This document shows positions 1 to 8,436 of a stretch of DNA of 25,663 nt, piece by piece. The notes under the pieces were generated by a model. It did no database searches and was not told where the DNA came from. It worked only from the letters and a program-made list of their open reading frames with translations. Origin of the DNA: Helicobacter sp. (lineage in GTDB: Bacteria > Campylobacterota > Campylobacteria > Campylobacterales > Helicobacteraceae); assembly GCA_022766795.1 (NCBI GenBank), contig JALEPE010000055.1, positions 1 to 25,663 on the forward strand. Direction: 5' to 3'. How positions within the stretch are numbered: the stretch's first letter is position 1; each line of letters starts with the position of its first letter. The position numbers and the translations under genes were made by a program.

Positions 1-1156
1 TTCACATATGAATAACATTTTAGGGAATGTCTTTTTTATGCTAGCAAGTGGTGAGTATAAAGCGGGGGCATATCTATTAAAAAATATTGCAATGGGGAAT
101 AGAATATTTAAAGACTACAAGGCTTACAAGGAAGCAAAGATTAACAATAAATACCTTAAGAGCGGTAGTGTAACAGAAAGTAAAGATATGCAATTATTAG
201 AGGAGTTAGAGCGCAGAGGGTATTTTGATAAAAGCTTCTTAAATGTCATTGCAGATAATTATCATCTTAAGCATAATGGCATTAAGGCAGGTAAGGAAAA
301 TCTACTTAAACGCTTCCATAATTGGCTAGGCAATGTCTATAATGCCGAGGATGCGTTGGCTAGATTCTCCCTTGCTAAAAGCTTTATGGAGGAAGGGATG
401 GAAATGGATAAGGCGTTAAAACTCACTAGCGAAATATTGCCCGATTATTCTAAGCCTATGCCTTATTGGCTAAAAAATGCGGATAGACTAGGATTCTTAC
501 CCTTTGTGCAATTCATTTACCACGCAACACCAATTATGTGGAGGCAGATTAATCCACGAGCAAAAAGCGTGAAAGGCGATAGCTGGAACAAGCAAGCCTT
601 AGTGAATTTGCTAGCAATTGGTGCCTATGCGGCATACCAACAGCTTATTACTCCAATGCCTGATGGGTATTTTGGAAGTGAGTTTGTGTATTATCAAAAT
701 GGAGACACAGCGCGCACAATTAGAATCGGTAGCATTGTGCCACATATTCAAATGCTAGAGTTTTTACCGGGGAGTGGTAGCGGTCATTGGAATTTATTAC
801 CAGAGTTTTTAAGAAAGGCACTTGTTGGAAGTGTCTATACGCAAGGCTTTGGGGTGTTAGGCAACAAAAACTACACCTTTGACACAAAAATTACAAGACG
901 CAATGGCACACTTGGTGCAGTGGATATGGTAGGGGGCGCAATAGATTTTGCAATGCCTGCGCCTGTGGGCAAAGTCTATACAATGGCAAACAATGCTTTA
1001 ACAAAAGATTCTAAGAATCGTAGAAGCAAAATACACAATGAAAGGAATGCGATAGAATCTACACTAGGATTATTAGGATTAAATCTAAAATCCTACAACA
1101 AAAGAGAGTTAGCAGAGAAAAAGCAGAGAGATTTGTTAAGAAAAACGAAGCATTAG
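1..1156 (+). CDS. C-terminal part of a large phage-type protein (partial, enters from left edge)
   Basis: The reading frame is open from the window edge (codons for Ser and His precede the first ATG at position 8) and no ribosome binding site is visible before that ATG. I therefore read it as the 3' end of a longer gene; 382 residues follow the first Met. The visible part is mostly helical and basic. It has a short aromatic-rich block around residues 150-185 (PYWLKNADRLGFLPFVQFIY), a hydrophobic helix near residues 198-215, a Gly-rich middle and a Lys/Arg-rich tail. This style resembles the C-terminal regions of very large phage or mobile-element proteins (LPD38-like 'large polyvalent protein' segments or internal virion proteins). 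The match is from memory and is not certain. Its stop codon interlocks with that of the convergent gene at 1153. Alternative: a chromosomal protein of unknown function. Confidence 0.5.
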   Translation, partial: SHMNNILGNVFFMLASGEYKAGAYLLKNIAMGNRIFKDYKAYKEAKINNKYLKSGSVTESKDMQLLEELERRGYFDKSFLNVIADNYHLKHNGIKAGKENLLKRFHNWLGNVYNAEDALARFSLAKSFMEEGMEMDKALKLTSEILPDYSKPMPYWLKNADRLGFLPFVQFIYHATPIMWRQINPRAKSVKGDSWNKQALVNLLAIGAYAAYQQLITPMPDGYFGSEFVYYQNGDTARTIRIGSIVPHIQMLEFLPGSGSGHWNLLPEFLRKALVGSVYTQGFGVLGNKNYTFDTKITRRNGTLGAVDMVGGAIDFAMPAPVGKVYTMANNALTKDSKNRRSKIHNERNAIESTLGLLGLNLKSYNKRELAEKKQRDLLRKTKH

Positions 1157-1419
1157 AGCGGTAATTTGTGTGCCATACATTCCACAAAAGAATCTTTTGC
1201 ATTATCGTTTTTAAAAGAGGATAGAATGTTTAGCGCATCTTTTAGTTTATCCCTCTCTATGCACAAGACTTCTGCAAGCTGTAAAATATCACCAAAGTAT
1301 TTTACGAAATCATCGTAGTTTGGTAAGATTGTAGCGCATAGGGTTTTCTGCAAATTATCTTTAGCGATTTGACTGCAAGATATTTTTGCAATAACTCCCG
1401 CGCAATAGCCTAAGCCCAA
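1153..1419 (-). CDS. Small Cys-containing protein of unknown function, TTG start
   Basis: An 88-residue ORF that I do not recognise. It starts at a TTG that overlaps the end of the upstream gene by 10 bases, with AAGGA about 8 bases before it, so translational coupling is plausible. The product is mostly helical, carries five cysteines, and has no clear signal peptide or membrane segment. Its frame stays open upstream of the TTG within the previous gene, so this could instead be the detached C-terminal half of the 1410-1865 protein after a frameshift: both have similar Cys-bearing helical character, and the upstream product ends abruptly. The stop interlocks with that of the phage-type gene (4-base overlap). 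Confidence 0.5.
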   Translation of the reverse strand: MGLGYCAGVIAKISCSQIAKDNLQKTLCATILPNYDDFVKYFGDILQLAEVLCIERDKLKDALNILSSFKNDNAKDSFVECMAHKLPL

Positions 1420-1865
1420 GCTAAATCCTTGTTTGCTTCCTCTACTTCTTTGCCATATTCTACAATATCAAAAGTCTCGCAATCTATGTTTTTGAAGTTT
1501 TTGCCCATTAATTTTAAAAGCTTATCGTCTAAAGAGATTGTAAGGACATTTTCTAGGGCTAACATTGTAAAATAAACTTCTTTATCGTTGCGTTTTTTAG
1601 CGGTTTTCTCTGTGTTTTGGACGCCGATTAAAAGTTTTTGTAAGCTTACCTTATCTTTTGGGGTTAATGGTTCTTTTGCCACACACAAAAAGAGTAATGC
1701 GGAACTTTCAATCAGGTTAGCGCAAATGTTTTGATAGGTTTGTGCCTCTTTGCTATGATGCATTGTATCGTAGCAAGAAATACGATTGCTTAGTATATCG
1801 CCACAATGTGATAAATCAGACGCAAACAACAAAGCAACTGCCAAAGACACTACACTTTTTTTCAT
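1410..1865 (-). CDS. Secreted/periplasmic protein of unknown function
   Basis: Start chosen at ATG 1865, which gives 151 residues. It has AAGG about 8 bases upstream and begins with a typical signal peptide (MKKSVVSLAVALLFASDLSHC, cleavage expected near residue 20). A longer ORF up to 1901 would add 12 unlikely residues in front of that signal. The Cys near residue 21 lacks a good lipobox because His precedes it, so periplasmic release is more likely than lipidation. The mature part is helical, with Cys at several positions and a Lys-rich middle. I recognise no family. It overlaps the following 88-residue ORF by 10 bases. Its location next to a phage-type gene and its lack of known relatives suggest accessory DNA. 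Confidence 0.6.
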   Translation of the reverse strand: MKKSVVSLAVALLFASDLSHCGDILSNRISCYDTMHHSKEAQTYQNICANLIESSALLFLCVAKEPLTPKDKVSLQKLLIGVQNTEKTAKKRNDKEVYFTMLALENVLTISLDDKLLKLMGKNFKNIDCETFDIVEYGKEVEEANKDLAWA

Positions 1866-1930
1866 ACTACACCTTAAATTAAGTAATCTGCCCGCAATCA
1901 TAACAAAAAAATTCTAGCAAAAACATTAAA

Positions 1931-1962
1931 GGTGTGCAAAAATCTCCTACTTTTTGCACCCC
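1931..1962 (-). terminator. Hairpin terminator after the efflux operon
   Basis: A perfect 9-base inverted repeat (GTGCAAAAA at 1934-1942 and TTTTTGCAC at 1951-1959) is extended by two G-C pairs beyond one mismatch, with an 8-base loop. On the minus strand it lies about 50 bases beyond the permease stop and is followed by a T-rich stretch (TTTAATGTTTTT). This fits an intrinsic terminator for the efflux operon. The rest of 1866-2009 shows no gene. Confidence 0.55.
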
Positions 1963-2009
1963 TGTATTTTATACAATAGCCAAAAATTTATATAAAGGAT
2001 TTGTGTAAA

Positions 2010-3230
2010 TTACTCGTGCCTTAGGGCTTCGATGGGATTTAGTCTTGAGGCGCGGCGGGCGGGTAAATAACCAAATAAGATTCCAATAAATGCAGAAAAT
2101 ATAAAGGTTACAAATGCAATTGTATAATCAAATATAAAAGGTAATTCCATAAAATAACAGATTCCAAAGGATGCAAAAAAAGCCAAAATAATACCTAGGA
2201 TTCCACCTAATGCACTAAGACTTAAAGCCTCAATTAAAAATTGTAATAACACTTCGCTTTGCAATGCACCAATGGCAATCCGTGTTCCAATTTCTCGTGT
2301 GCGTTCTGTAACAGATACAAGCATAATATTCATAATCCCAATTCCTCCAACAATCAAGCTAACTCCAGCAATTGCGCCTAAAAAAAGTGTCAGTGTAGCG
2401 GTGGTATTTTGCATAATGTTAATGATTTGCTTCGTATCCATTATTTCAAAATCATCTTTTTGCCCATTGCGGATATTGCGTATCTCGCGTAGTGCATTTG
2501 TGATGCTTTCTAGTGCTTGGGTGGAATCCACATTGTCCTGCAATGAAATCATTAGACGCGAAATATTATAAAGTGAGTTGGATTTAGAAATACTGCGTTG
2601 ATAGGTCTTTAGCGGGAGCAAAATCACATCATCTTGGTCGTTTCCCATTGCGCCTTGCCCCTTTTCCTCTAATATTCCAATACATTCACACACGATGTTA
2701 CCAAGTCGGATTCTAGCTCCAAGCGGGTTTGTAGAGGTCTTATCAAAGAGATTCTTTTTCACACTCTCGCCAATGATGCAGACATTGCTTCCCGCGCGAT
2801 AATCTTGCTGACTAAAGGCGTTACCATTACTTAAGAGCCAGTTTGTTGCAAGAAAATATGCTTGATTGACACCTTGGACTTGTGTTTGTGTGTTTTCTTG
2901 TCTGAATTGCGCAAGTAGTGATGTAGAAGTAATGGGTGCAATCGCACGCGTAATATCGCCCACTTGTAAATTTAGTGCGCGGATGTTATCTAAACTGAAT
3001 TGCTTTCTACCACCTCCGCCAATATTTTGATTGCGTGCAGGAAAAACTAGCAAAATATTGCTTCCAAGACTGCTAATGCGGTCTGTTACAACCTGCGTTG
3101 TGCCATTACCTAGAGTAATCATAATGACAACTGCGCTAACGCCAATGATGATTCCAAGCATTGTTAAAAGCGCGCGTAGGAAATTGCGCCGAATTTGACG
3201 AAAGGCTAGAAAAAAGGCATTTAAAATCAT
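2010..3230 (-). CDS. MacB-type ABC transporter permease (separate membrane subunit)
   Basis: 406 residues. This is the membrane half of a MacB-like exporter, which in a tripartite pump couples ATP hydrolysis to export of macrolides, peptides or other substrates through the adaptor and outer-membrane channel. It has the FtsX/MacB layout: one N-terminal transmembrane helix containing LLTMLGIIIGVSAV, a large periplasmic domain (about residues 45-275), then three helices, with the family signature MLVSVTERTREIGTRIAIGA between helices 2 and 3 and the terminal PARRASRLNPIEALR motif. The start is ATG 3230, not the longer ORF to 3266, because it gives an ATGA overlap with the ATPase stop and has AAGGA 8 bases upstream. 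It lacks the N-terminal nucleotide-binding domain of classical MacB; that domain is the adjacent gene. Confidence 0.9.
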   Translation of the reverse strand: MILNAFFLAFRQIRRNFLRALLTMLGIIIGVSAVVIMITLGNGTTQVVTDRISSLGSNILLVFPARNQNIGGGGRKQFSLDNIRALNLQVGDITRAIAPITSTSLLAQFRQENTQTQVQGVNQAYFLATNWLLSNGNAFSQQDYRAGSNVCIIGESVKKNLFDKTSTNPLGARIRLGNIVCECIGILEEKGQGAMGNDQDDVILLPLKTYQRSISKSNSLYNISRLMISLQDNVDSTQALESITNALREIRNIRNGQKDDFEIMDTKQIINIMQNTTATLTLFLGAIAGVSLIVGGIGIMNIMLVSVTERTREIGTRIAIGALQSEVLLQFLIEALSLSALGGILGIILAFFASFGICYFMELPFIFDYTIAFVTFIFSAFIGILFGYLPARRASRLNPIEALRHE

Positions 3231-3970
3231 TTTGCGATTCCTTGTGCATTTGTATGGATAGCACAATCCAATATGGAATCCTTGCTTAATGCAGAATCGC
3301 TTTGTATTAAGCCGTCTAAGAATACAATCTTGCGCGTGGCATATTGTGCCATATCTGGCTCGTGTGTTACCATTAGAATCGTAATATGTGATTCTGTATT
3401 AAGTCGCTTTAAAATTTCCATAATCTCTACGCTACGTTTAGTATCAAGATTCCCTGTTGGTTCATCAGCAAGCAAAAATAAAGGCTTAGAAGCAATTGCT
3501 CTAGCAATTGCCACACGTTGCTGTTGCCCGCCACTTAAAGCGTTGCTTTGGTGGTTGTGCCATTTTTCTAATCCTACCATTTCTAGTGCTTCCATTGAAA
3601 GGCGCAAACGTTCTTTTTTTGGCACTTGGCGATAGAGTAGAGGAAGCTCTACATTCTCTAGTGCTGTGGTGCGTGGAAGTAGATTAAATCCTTGGAAGAT
3701 AAAACCGATGTAATGACGACGTAAAAGAGCTTTTTGTTTCAAATTTAGGTGGCTAATATTGACATCTTGAAATGTGTAGATTCCGCTTGTTGGACTATCA
3801 AGACAACCTAGAATATTTGCAAGTGTGCTTTTGCCGCTTCCGCTTGGTCCCATTAATGCTACAAATTCACCTTGCGTAATCGTATAGCTAATGCCGCGCA
3901 AGGCTTCAAAAGCGTTTGGTGGTTTGCCATAAGTTTTGTGGATATTCTCTAGCGTAATGAAATCAGTCAT
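3227..3970 (-). CDS. MacB-type ABC transporter ATPase subunit
   Basis: 247 residues, the cytoplasmic nucleotide-binding subunit of the efflux pump. All ABC motifs are present in order: Walker A GPSGSGKST (about residues 41-49), Q-loop IFQGFNLLPR, signature LSGGQQQRVAIARA, Walker B LFLLADEPTGNLD and the H-loop MVTHE. The sequence is of the MacB/LolD (o228) class. Overlaps of ATGA type join it to the adaptor gene upstream and the permease gene downstream, so the three are surely co-translated. The roughly 25 residues after the last ABC motif look like a tail or linker remnant. In E. coli this domain is fused to the permease in one chain; here it is separate. LolD is an alternative name by sequence class, but the MacA-like and outer-membrane neighbours favour efflux. 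Confidence 0.92.
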   Translation of the reverse strand: MTDFITLENIHKTYGKPPNAFEALRGISYTITQGEFVALMGPSGSGKSTLANILGCLDSPTSGIYTFQDVNISHLNLKQKALLRRHYIGFIFQGFNLLPRTTALENVELPLLYRQVPKKERLRLSMEALEMVGLEKWHNHQSNALSGGQQQRVAIARAIASKPLFLLADEPTGNLDTKRSVEIMEILKRLNTESHITILMVTHEPDMAQYATRKIVFLDGLIQSDSALSKDSILDCAIHTNAQGIAK

Positions 3971-5214
3971 TTCTCTACTTTTTGTGCGACAATAATTTGT
4001 GTTCCAACTTGAATGGAATCGCTAATGATTTGTGTGAAATTGCCATCACTAATACCAATTTCAACTGGAATTTCTTTTGGGATTCCATTGTCTAAGACCC
4101 ACACGCTTGAGCGCATTGCTTTTGGCGGTGTGTTTTGACGCTTTGGGCGCATACTACCAAAAGGGTTGAAATTCGTCTTTTTGTTGGATTGTATCTGTTG
4201 TGTAGGTGTAAAATATAGCGCACTTGCTGGGACTAGAAGCGCGTTTTTAACTTCTTGCGTAGTAATGTCTGCTGTCGCGCTCATTCCCGGACGCAATAAC
4301 AAATCTTGATTATCCACAGCGATTCTTGCTTCGTAGCTTACGATATTGTCTGTACTACTACTTGCACCAAAATTCACGCGATTTACTTTAGCGTTAAAGG
4401 TTTTATTTGGGTAGGAATCTACGCTAAAGGCGACATTTTGCCCTACTTCTACTTTGCTAATATCCGCTTCAGAGACACTGACATTAAGTTCCATTTCTTC
4501 TAAATTTTCTGCGATGATGAAAAATTCTGGTGCTTGAAAGCTCGCAGCGACACTTTGTCCTACTTCAATGGAGCGACTAAGCACTACACCATCAATAGGT
4601 GTTGTGATTTGCGCATTTTTTAAATCCACTTGCGTAGAGCGGATAGAAGTTTCAATCTCTGCAATATTTGCTTTTTTAAGTCCAACTTCGCTTAAGGCAG
4701 AGTTATAAGCAGTTTTTGCGCTTTGTAAATCAAGTTTTGAGGGTGTCTTGCCATTTGTTTTTTGGAAAAGCATTTGGAGTTGCTTGTATTGCCATTCTTT
4801 TTCTTCCAAATTCACTTGCGCACTTTTTAACTGCGCTTTTGCACTTTGGAGTTGAGCTTCATAGCGGTAAAGATTTTGCATAATGCTTTCGCTATCAATG
4901 CGTGCTAAAACTTGTCCTTTTCTGACTTTATCATTGACATCTACAAGCACTTCAAGCACAATTCCAGAGATGACAGAACCAATAGAAACTTCGTGTGTGG
5001 GCGAGAGAGTGCCATTAGCACTAATACTTGTTGCAATATCTCCTATGGTCGCTTCTTGTGTTGTATAAGTATAGTTTGGTGCTCTATTTTGCCACCATAA
5101 AATTAAAGTGATGAGAATTGCGATTCCGCCTAAGGCAATACCAGTTCTAAGCAATAGCTTTTTGTAGTCGCGTTTTGGGTTTAGGGTTTGCAAAATATCA
5201 TTTGTTGATTGCAT
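3967..5214 (-). CDS. macA: MacA-like periplasmic adaptor (membrane fusion protein)
   Basis: 415 residues. This protein bridges the inner-membrane ABC exporter and the outer-membrane channel. One transmembrane anchor lies at about residues 23-42. It is followed by a split biotinyl-lipoyl domain (residues about 70-105 with ISGIVLEVLVDVNDKVRKGQ, and about 205-230 with ITTPIDGVVLSRSIEVGQSV), an alpha-hairpin coiled coil between them rich in Ala/Gln/Lys, then a beta-barrel and a membrane-proximal domain (RPGMSATADI). A Pro/Gln/Lys-rich insertion near residues 342-365 interrupts the C-terminal part. AAGGA stands just before the ATG. The gene overlaps the outer-membrane gene by 17 bases and the ATPase by 4. 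Confidence 0.88.
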   Translation of the reverse strand: MQSTNDILQTLNPKRDYKKLLLRTGIALGGIAILITLILWWQNRAPNYTYTTQEATIGDIATSISANGTLSPTHEVSIGSVISGIVLEVLVDVNDKVRKGQVLARIDSESIMQNLYRYEAQLQSAKAQLKSAQVNLEEKEWQYKQLQMLFQKTNGKTPSKLDLQSAKTAYNSALSEVGLKKANIAEIETSIRSTQVDLKNAQITTPIDGVVLSRSIEVGQSVAASFQAPEFFIIAENLEEMELNVSVSEADISKVEVGQNVAFSVDSYPNKTFNAKVNRVNFGASSSTDNIVSYEARIAVDNQDLLLRPGMSATADITTQEVKNALLVPASALYFTPTQQIQSNKKTNFNPFGSMRPKRQNTPPKAMRSSVWVLDNGIPKEIPVEIGISDGNFTQIISDSIQVGTQIIVAQKVEK

Positions 5215-6643
5215 AAGATTCCTTATGTAAATTTAAGTTGCCTCCAAAAGCTTTGTAAAGCAGACTAAAGGCTTTTAAATTTTCACTTGCTGCGGTGTTT
5301 AAAGACTTTTTGGAATTATTAAATGACGCAGAATTTAACGCATGTTCTAGTGTATCTACTAATCCAACGCTATGGCGGTGGTAAGAAAATTCATAATAAT
5401 TTTGTGCGTTATTGAGTCGTTTTTGGCTATTATCAAGTTGCAAAAGTGTGCTTTTGGTATTAAAGCTTGCATTTTCGATTTCATAAAATGCGCTTTTGAG
5501 CGATTTTTGTAATGTTAAATAGGATTCTTGTAAAATTGCATCTTGCAAAAAGTAATTTTGTGTGAGTTGTGTGCGGTTTAGAATCGGTGCGCTAAGAGAG
5601 CTTGCAAGTTGCCACGCGAGGTTGCCGCTTGCTAGGGTATTGGAATCTAAAATTTCGCTCATATTTGCACTAATAGAAATAATAGGGAATAAGCTTGCCT
5701 TCGCATTTGCTTTGTTGTAAATTTGTGCGTGGAGACTAAAGAGGGCTGCTTTAATGTCTGGACGCGCTAAAAGTGTATTTGCGGGGAGATTATTGAGTGT
5801 TAGTTTCGTGTTTAAGAGGAATTTAGAGAGGTTTAGTAAAGAATCTTGCGAGAATTGCGGAATCGTATTGGTATTCAGTAAGATTAAAAGTGCGTTTTGA
5901 CTCTCTTGCGCGAGACTTTTTAAGTTTTCTAATATATTTTGTTCATTGGTTAGAAAATCTTGCTTTTCAAACAATTCTGTGCTATCTAGTAAGCCATTTT
6001 CAACCTTTAGCTGCGTTAATTCTAGCGCATTAGTGTAATGGACAATGTTTTCTTGTGTTAAAATTATATTAGCTTGTGTTTCAAGTAGTGTAAAATATAG
6101 AGTGGCAACATCGGAGAGCAGGGTAATTTTAGCGTTTTCTAAATCTTGCAAAGATTTTTCGTAGAGTGAGACTTTCGCATTTGCGCTATGTCTCAATCTC
6201 CCAAAAAGATCTACTTCCCACGATAATGTCGCACCAAGTTGTGAATAGTAGCTATAAGAACGTGCTTCATCACTATCGGAAGTATTAGCATTCAAGTTAC
6301 CATCTACGCGTGGGAATAGCTCGCTAAAGGCACTTTTAAGCTGTGCTTGTGCTTGTAGGATTCTAGTATTTGTGATTTGCAAATCTAGGTTATTTGCTAA
6401 TGCAAGATCAAAGAGTGAATGCAGTGTGGAATCTTGGAATAAAAGTTTAATTTGCTCGCTTGGAATCTGTGGTGTTTGTGTGTCTTTGTTGGGAGATTCT
6501 ACATTTTTAATACTAATTAGAGTTGTATTGTTAAAAGAATCAGGAATGTTTTGTGTGATGGAATCTGTATCTGGAAGCTGCACAGAGCAAGCTGTAAAAA
6601 TTGTGCAAAACAAGCCAAAAAATACAATTTCTCTAAACCGCAT
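5198..6643 (-). CDS. TolC/NodT-family outer-membrane efflux lipoprotein
   Basis: 481 residues. The N-terminus is a lipoprotein signal with a lipobox ending in TAC (Cys19 as the lipidated residue). The body shows the duplicated outer-membrane-factor pattern: long helices rich in Ala, Leu, Asn and Gln, with paired NNLDLQI and LLARPDIKAALFSL segments typical of NodT/CusC-type channels. It should form the trimeric outer-membrane exit duct of this pump. It is the first gene of the four-gene minus-strand operon, with a strong ribosome binding site AAGGAG about 5 bases before the ATG. The following adaptor gene overlaps its end by 17 bases. The precise substrate cannot be read from the sequence. Confidence 0.88.
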   Translation of the reverse strand: MRFREIVFFGLFCTIFTACSVQLPDTDSITQNIPDSFNNTTLISIKNVESPNKDTQTPQIPSEQIKLLFQDSTLHSLFDLALANNLDLQITNTRILQAQAQLKSAFSELFPRVDGNLNANTSDSDEARSYSYYSQLGATLSWEVDLFGRLRHSANAKVSLYEKSLQDLENAKITLLSDVATLYFTLLETQANIILTQENIVHYTNALELTQLKVENGLLDSTELFEKQDFLTNEQNILENLKSLAQESQNALLILLNTNTIPQFSQDSLLNLSKFLLNTKLTLNNLPANTLLARPDIKAALFSLHAQIYNKANAKASLFPIISISANMSEILDSNTLASGNLAWQLASSLSAPILNRTQLTQNYFLQDAILQESYLTLQKSLKSAFYEIENASFNTKSTLLQLDNSQKRLNNAQNYYEFSYHRHSVGLVDTLEHALNSASFNNSKKSLNTAASENLKAFSLLYKAFGGNLNLHKESYAINK

Positions 6644-6668
6644 ACACTCTCCTTAAAATATTCGCCAT

Positions 6669-6695
6669 ATTCTACTTATTAAATCATAAAGTCAA
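6669..6695 (-). promoter_or_regulatory. Putative promoter of the tripartite efflux operon
   Basis: On the minus strand TAGAAT (6674-6669) serves as a -10 box and TTGACT (6695-6690) as a -35 box with 15 bases between them, slightly short of ideal. The start codon at 6643 lies about 25 bases downstream. The 142-base divergent region shared with the MATE gene is the only place for regulators of both pumps; I see no clear operator palindrome in it. Confidence 0.45.
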
Positions 6696-6758
6696 TATAA
6701 AATAGTGTGTGCTTAGCATTTCTAATTGTAAATAAAATCTAATCCCGAATAAAATGTA

Positions 6759-6767
6759 TGCTACAAT
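6759..6767 (+). promoter_or_regulatory. Extended -10 promoter of the MATE gene
   Basis: TG-C-TACAAT forms an extended -10 box that ends 18 bases before the ATG at 6786. The implied leader is only about 12 bases, so translation may start with little or no Shine-Dalgarno pairing, which fits the missing ribosome binding site. Confidence 0.45.
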
Positions 6768-6785
6768 TTAGTTTTTAAAATTGCA

Positions 6786-8138
6786 ATGGAAATAGATGTG
6801 TTAGAGAGATTATCTTTTTATTCTAGGCAAAGAAGTCGCAGAATCTTAAATATTGCGATTCCGTCAGGTTTAAATTCTTTGCTTGATATTATTAATCTTA
6901 GCATTGATTTATTAATGATTGGGACATTTGGCGCAAGTGCGATTGTAGCAGTTGGCGTGAGTTTAAATTTTATTATGCTAGCGTTTGCTTTTACGACCGT
7001 GATTTTTGTGGGAAATAGTGCGTTAATGGCACGATTCCTTGGTGCAAATGATAAGGTAGCGGCAAATGCAGTGCTTGTGAGTTTGAGTTTTGCCACTTTT
7101 TTGCTCTCTTTACCACTCACTGCATTAGCATTTTATAGTTTTGATTATTTTTTCTTATGGGTCGGAGTTGCAGAAGATGCGCGTGTGGTTGGGAATGCGT
7201 ATTTGAATATTGTGCTTTGTAGTATTCCCTTGCTTTTGATTAAACAAGTGAGTATTTCTGCATTTTCATCGGCTGGAGCAACAAAATTTCCTTTTTATAT
7301 TAAGGTTGGAATCACAATCATTAATCCTTTTTTAAAATACGTTCTGATTTTTGGCTTTGGTGTGATTCCTCAATTTGGTGTTGTGGGGGCGGCGATTGGG
7401 ACATTAGTTGTGAATGCGGTTGAGACATTTGCGTTATTTGGAATCTTTATGTTTTATAAAAATAGTCCTGTGCGTTTGCAAGGTAGAGTGTGTTTTGATT
7501 ATATCAGACGTGCATTTGTGATTGGAATCCCAAGTGGAATGGAGAGACTTTTCACGCTTTTTGCGATTATTTTAATGACAAAATTTGTTGCGATGTATGG
7601 GAATTACGCGCTAGCTGGGTATCAAATTGCAACAAGAATTGAAGGCTTTGCTTTTATGCCCGGATTTGGATTTATGATTGCTGCAATGGCGTTAATGGGG
7701 CAGAATCTTGGGGCTAAAAAGCCATTAGAAGCGAAATATTCTACACTTAATACACTTTTGCTAGGTGGAATCTTTATGGGGGTTGTCGGGCTTATTATGA
7801 GTGTTTTTGCTAAGAATTTATCGGGTTTTTTTTCAAAAGATGTAGAGGCGATTGCGCAGAGTGCAAGCTATTTAGTACCTATTGGAATCTCACAAATCGC
7901 CTTTGCGTTTATCTGCATTTTAGATGGGGCTTTACGCGGGGCTGGGATTACAAAAATTACACTCATTGTCAATGGTGTGATGATTTGGGGATTGCGTGTG
8001 TTGCCTTGCTATGTTATTGCCTATTTTGGCTATCCTGTGGTGCTGATTTATATCTGTATTTGTTTGGAAACTTTTATACGTGCGTTTGTGTATTGGAAAA
8101 TTTTTCAAAGCGGAATTTGGAGAAGACAGAAAGTCTAG
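6786..8138 (+). CDS. MATE-family multidrug efflux transporter
   Basis: 450 residues with about 12 hydrophobic segments in two homologous halves. This is the architecture of MATE (NorM/DinF-type) cation-coupled exporters of drugs and toxic organic cations in the inner membrane. Family-like stretches include the N-terminal IAIPSGLNSLLDIINLSIDL, a FVGNSALMARFLGAND loop and the second-half GYQIATRIEGFAFMPGFGF block with the conserved Gln-Asn-Gly (GQNLGA) that follows. No ribosome binding site is evident before ATG 6786; a GTG four codons further in is an alternative start. It is divergent from the tripartite pump. Its stop codon interlocks with that of the small convergent gene at 8135. The substrate is unknown. 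Confidence 0.9.
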   Translation: MEIDVLERLSFYSRQRSRRILNIAIPSGLNSLLDIINLSIDLLMIGTFGASAIVAVGVSLNFIMLAFAFTTVIFVGNSALMARFLGANDKVAANAVLVSLSFATFLLSLPLTALAFYSFDYFFLWVGVAEDARVVGNAYLNIVLCSIPLLLIKQVSISAFSSAGATKFPFYIKVGITIINPFLKYVLIFGFGVIPQFGVVGAAIGTLVVNAVETFALFGIFMFYKNSPVRLQGRVCFDYIRRAFVIGIPSGMERLFTLFAIILMTKFVAMYGNYALAGYQIATRIEGFAFMPGFGFMIAAMALMGQNLGAKKPLEAKYSTLNTLLLGGIFMGVVGLIMSVFAKNLSGFFSKDVEAIAQSASYLVPIGISQIAFAFICILDGALRGAGITKITLIVNGVMIWGLRVLPCYVIAYFGYPVVLIYICICLETFIRAFVYWKIFQSGIWRRQKV

Positions 8139-8347
8139 CGAAGCAGGGCGAAAAATAGTTCTAAATTAGAAAAAATATAAAGCAAAATAACTCCAGCACA
8201 CAGCAAAAACGCCACACCAAATAGAACTTTTTTCTCAAAACTTGTGAGATTGGCACTACTTCTTTTAATAGAGATTCCAGTAATTGCTAAGATTATTAAA
8301 GAGATTCCGCAAAGAATTAGAAGTATGAGTGTGAAATTCGCTACCAT
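8135..8347 (-). CDS. Small two-helix membrane protein
   Basis: 70 residues with two predicted transmembrane helices, about residues 4-26 and 41-66, joined by a short basic/polar loop (SIKRSSANLTSFEKK). AAGGA lies 6 bases before the ATG, which supports it as a real gene. I do not recognise the family. It converges on the MATE gene with a 4-base overlap of stop codons and is divergent from serS. The product is probably an inner-membrane protein with both ends on the same side. No functional prediction is possible. Confidence 0.65.
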   Translation of the reverse strand: MVANFTLILLILCGISLIILAITGISIKRSSANLTSFEKKVLFGVAFLLCAGVILLYIFSNLELFFALLR

Positions 8348-8436
8348 TTAAAGTCCTTTAAAAAGCTTATTATACACCAACTTGCGACTTTTGTCTAATT
8401 TATAAAATTTTTAGCCCCTTTTAAAATGGCATATTG

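Noticed and set aside
3231..3266. Longer N-terminus for the ABC permease
   Set aside because: The extra 12 residues are polar and unlike the family; ATG 3230 has a proper ribosome binding site and an ATGA overlap with the ATPase gene.
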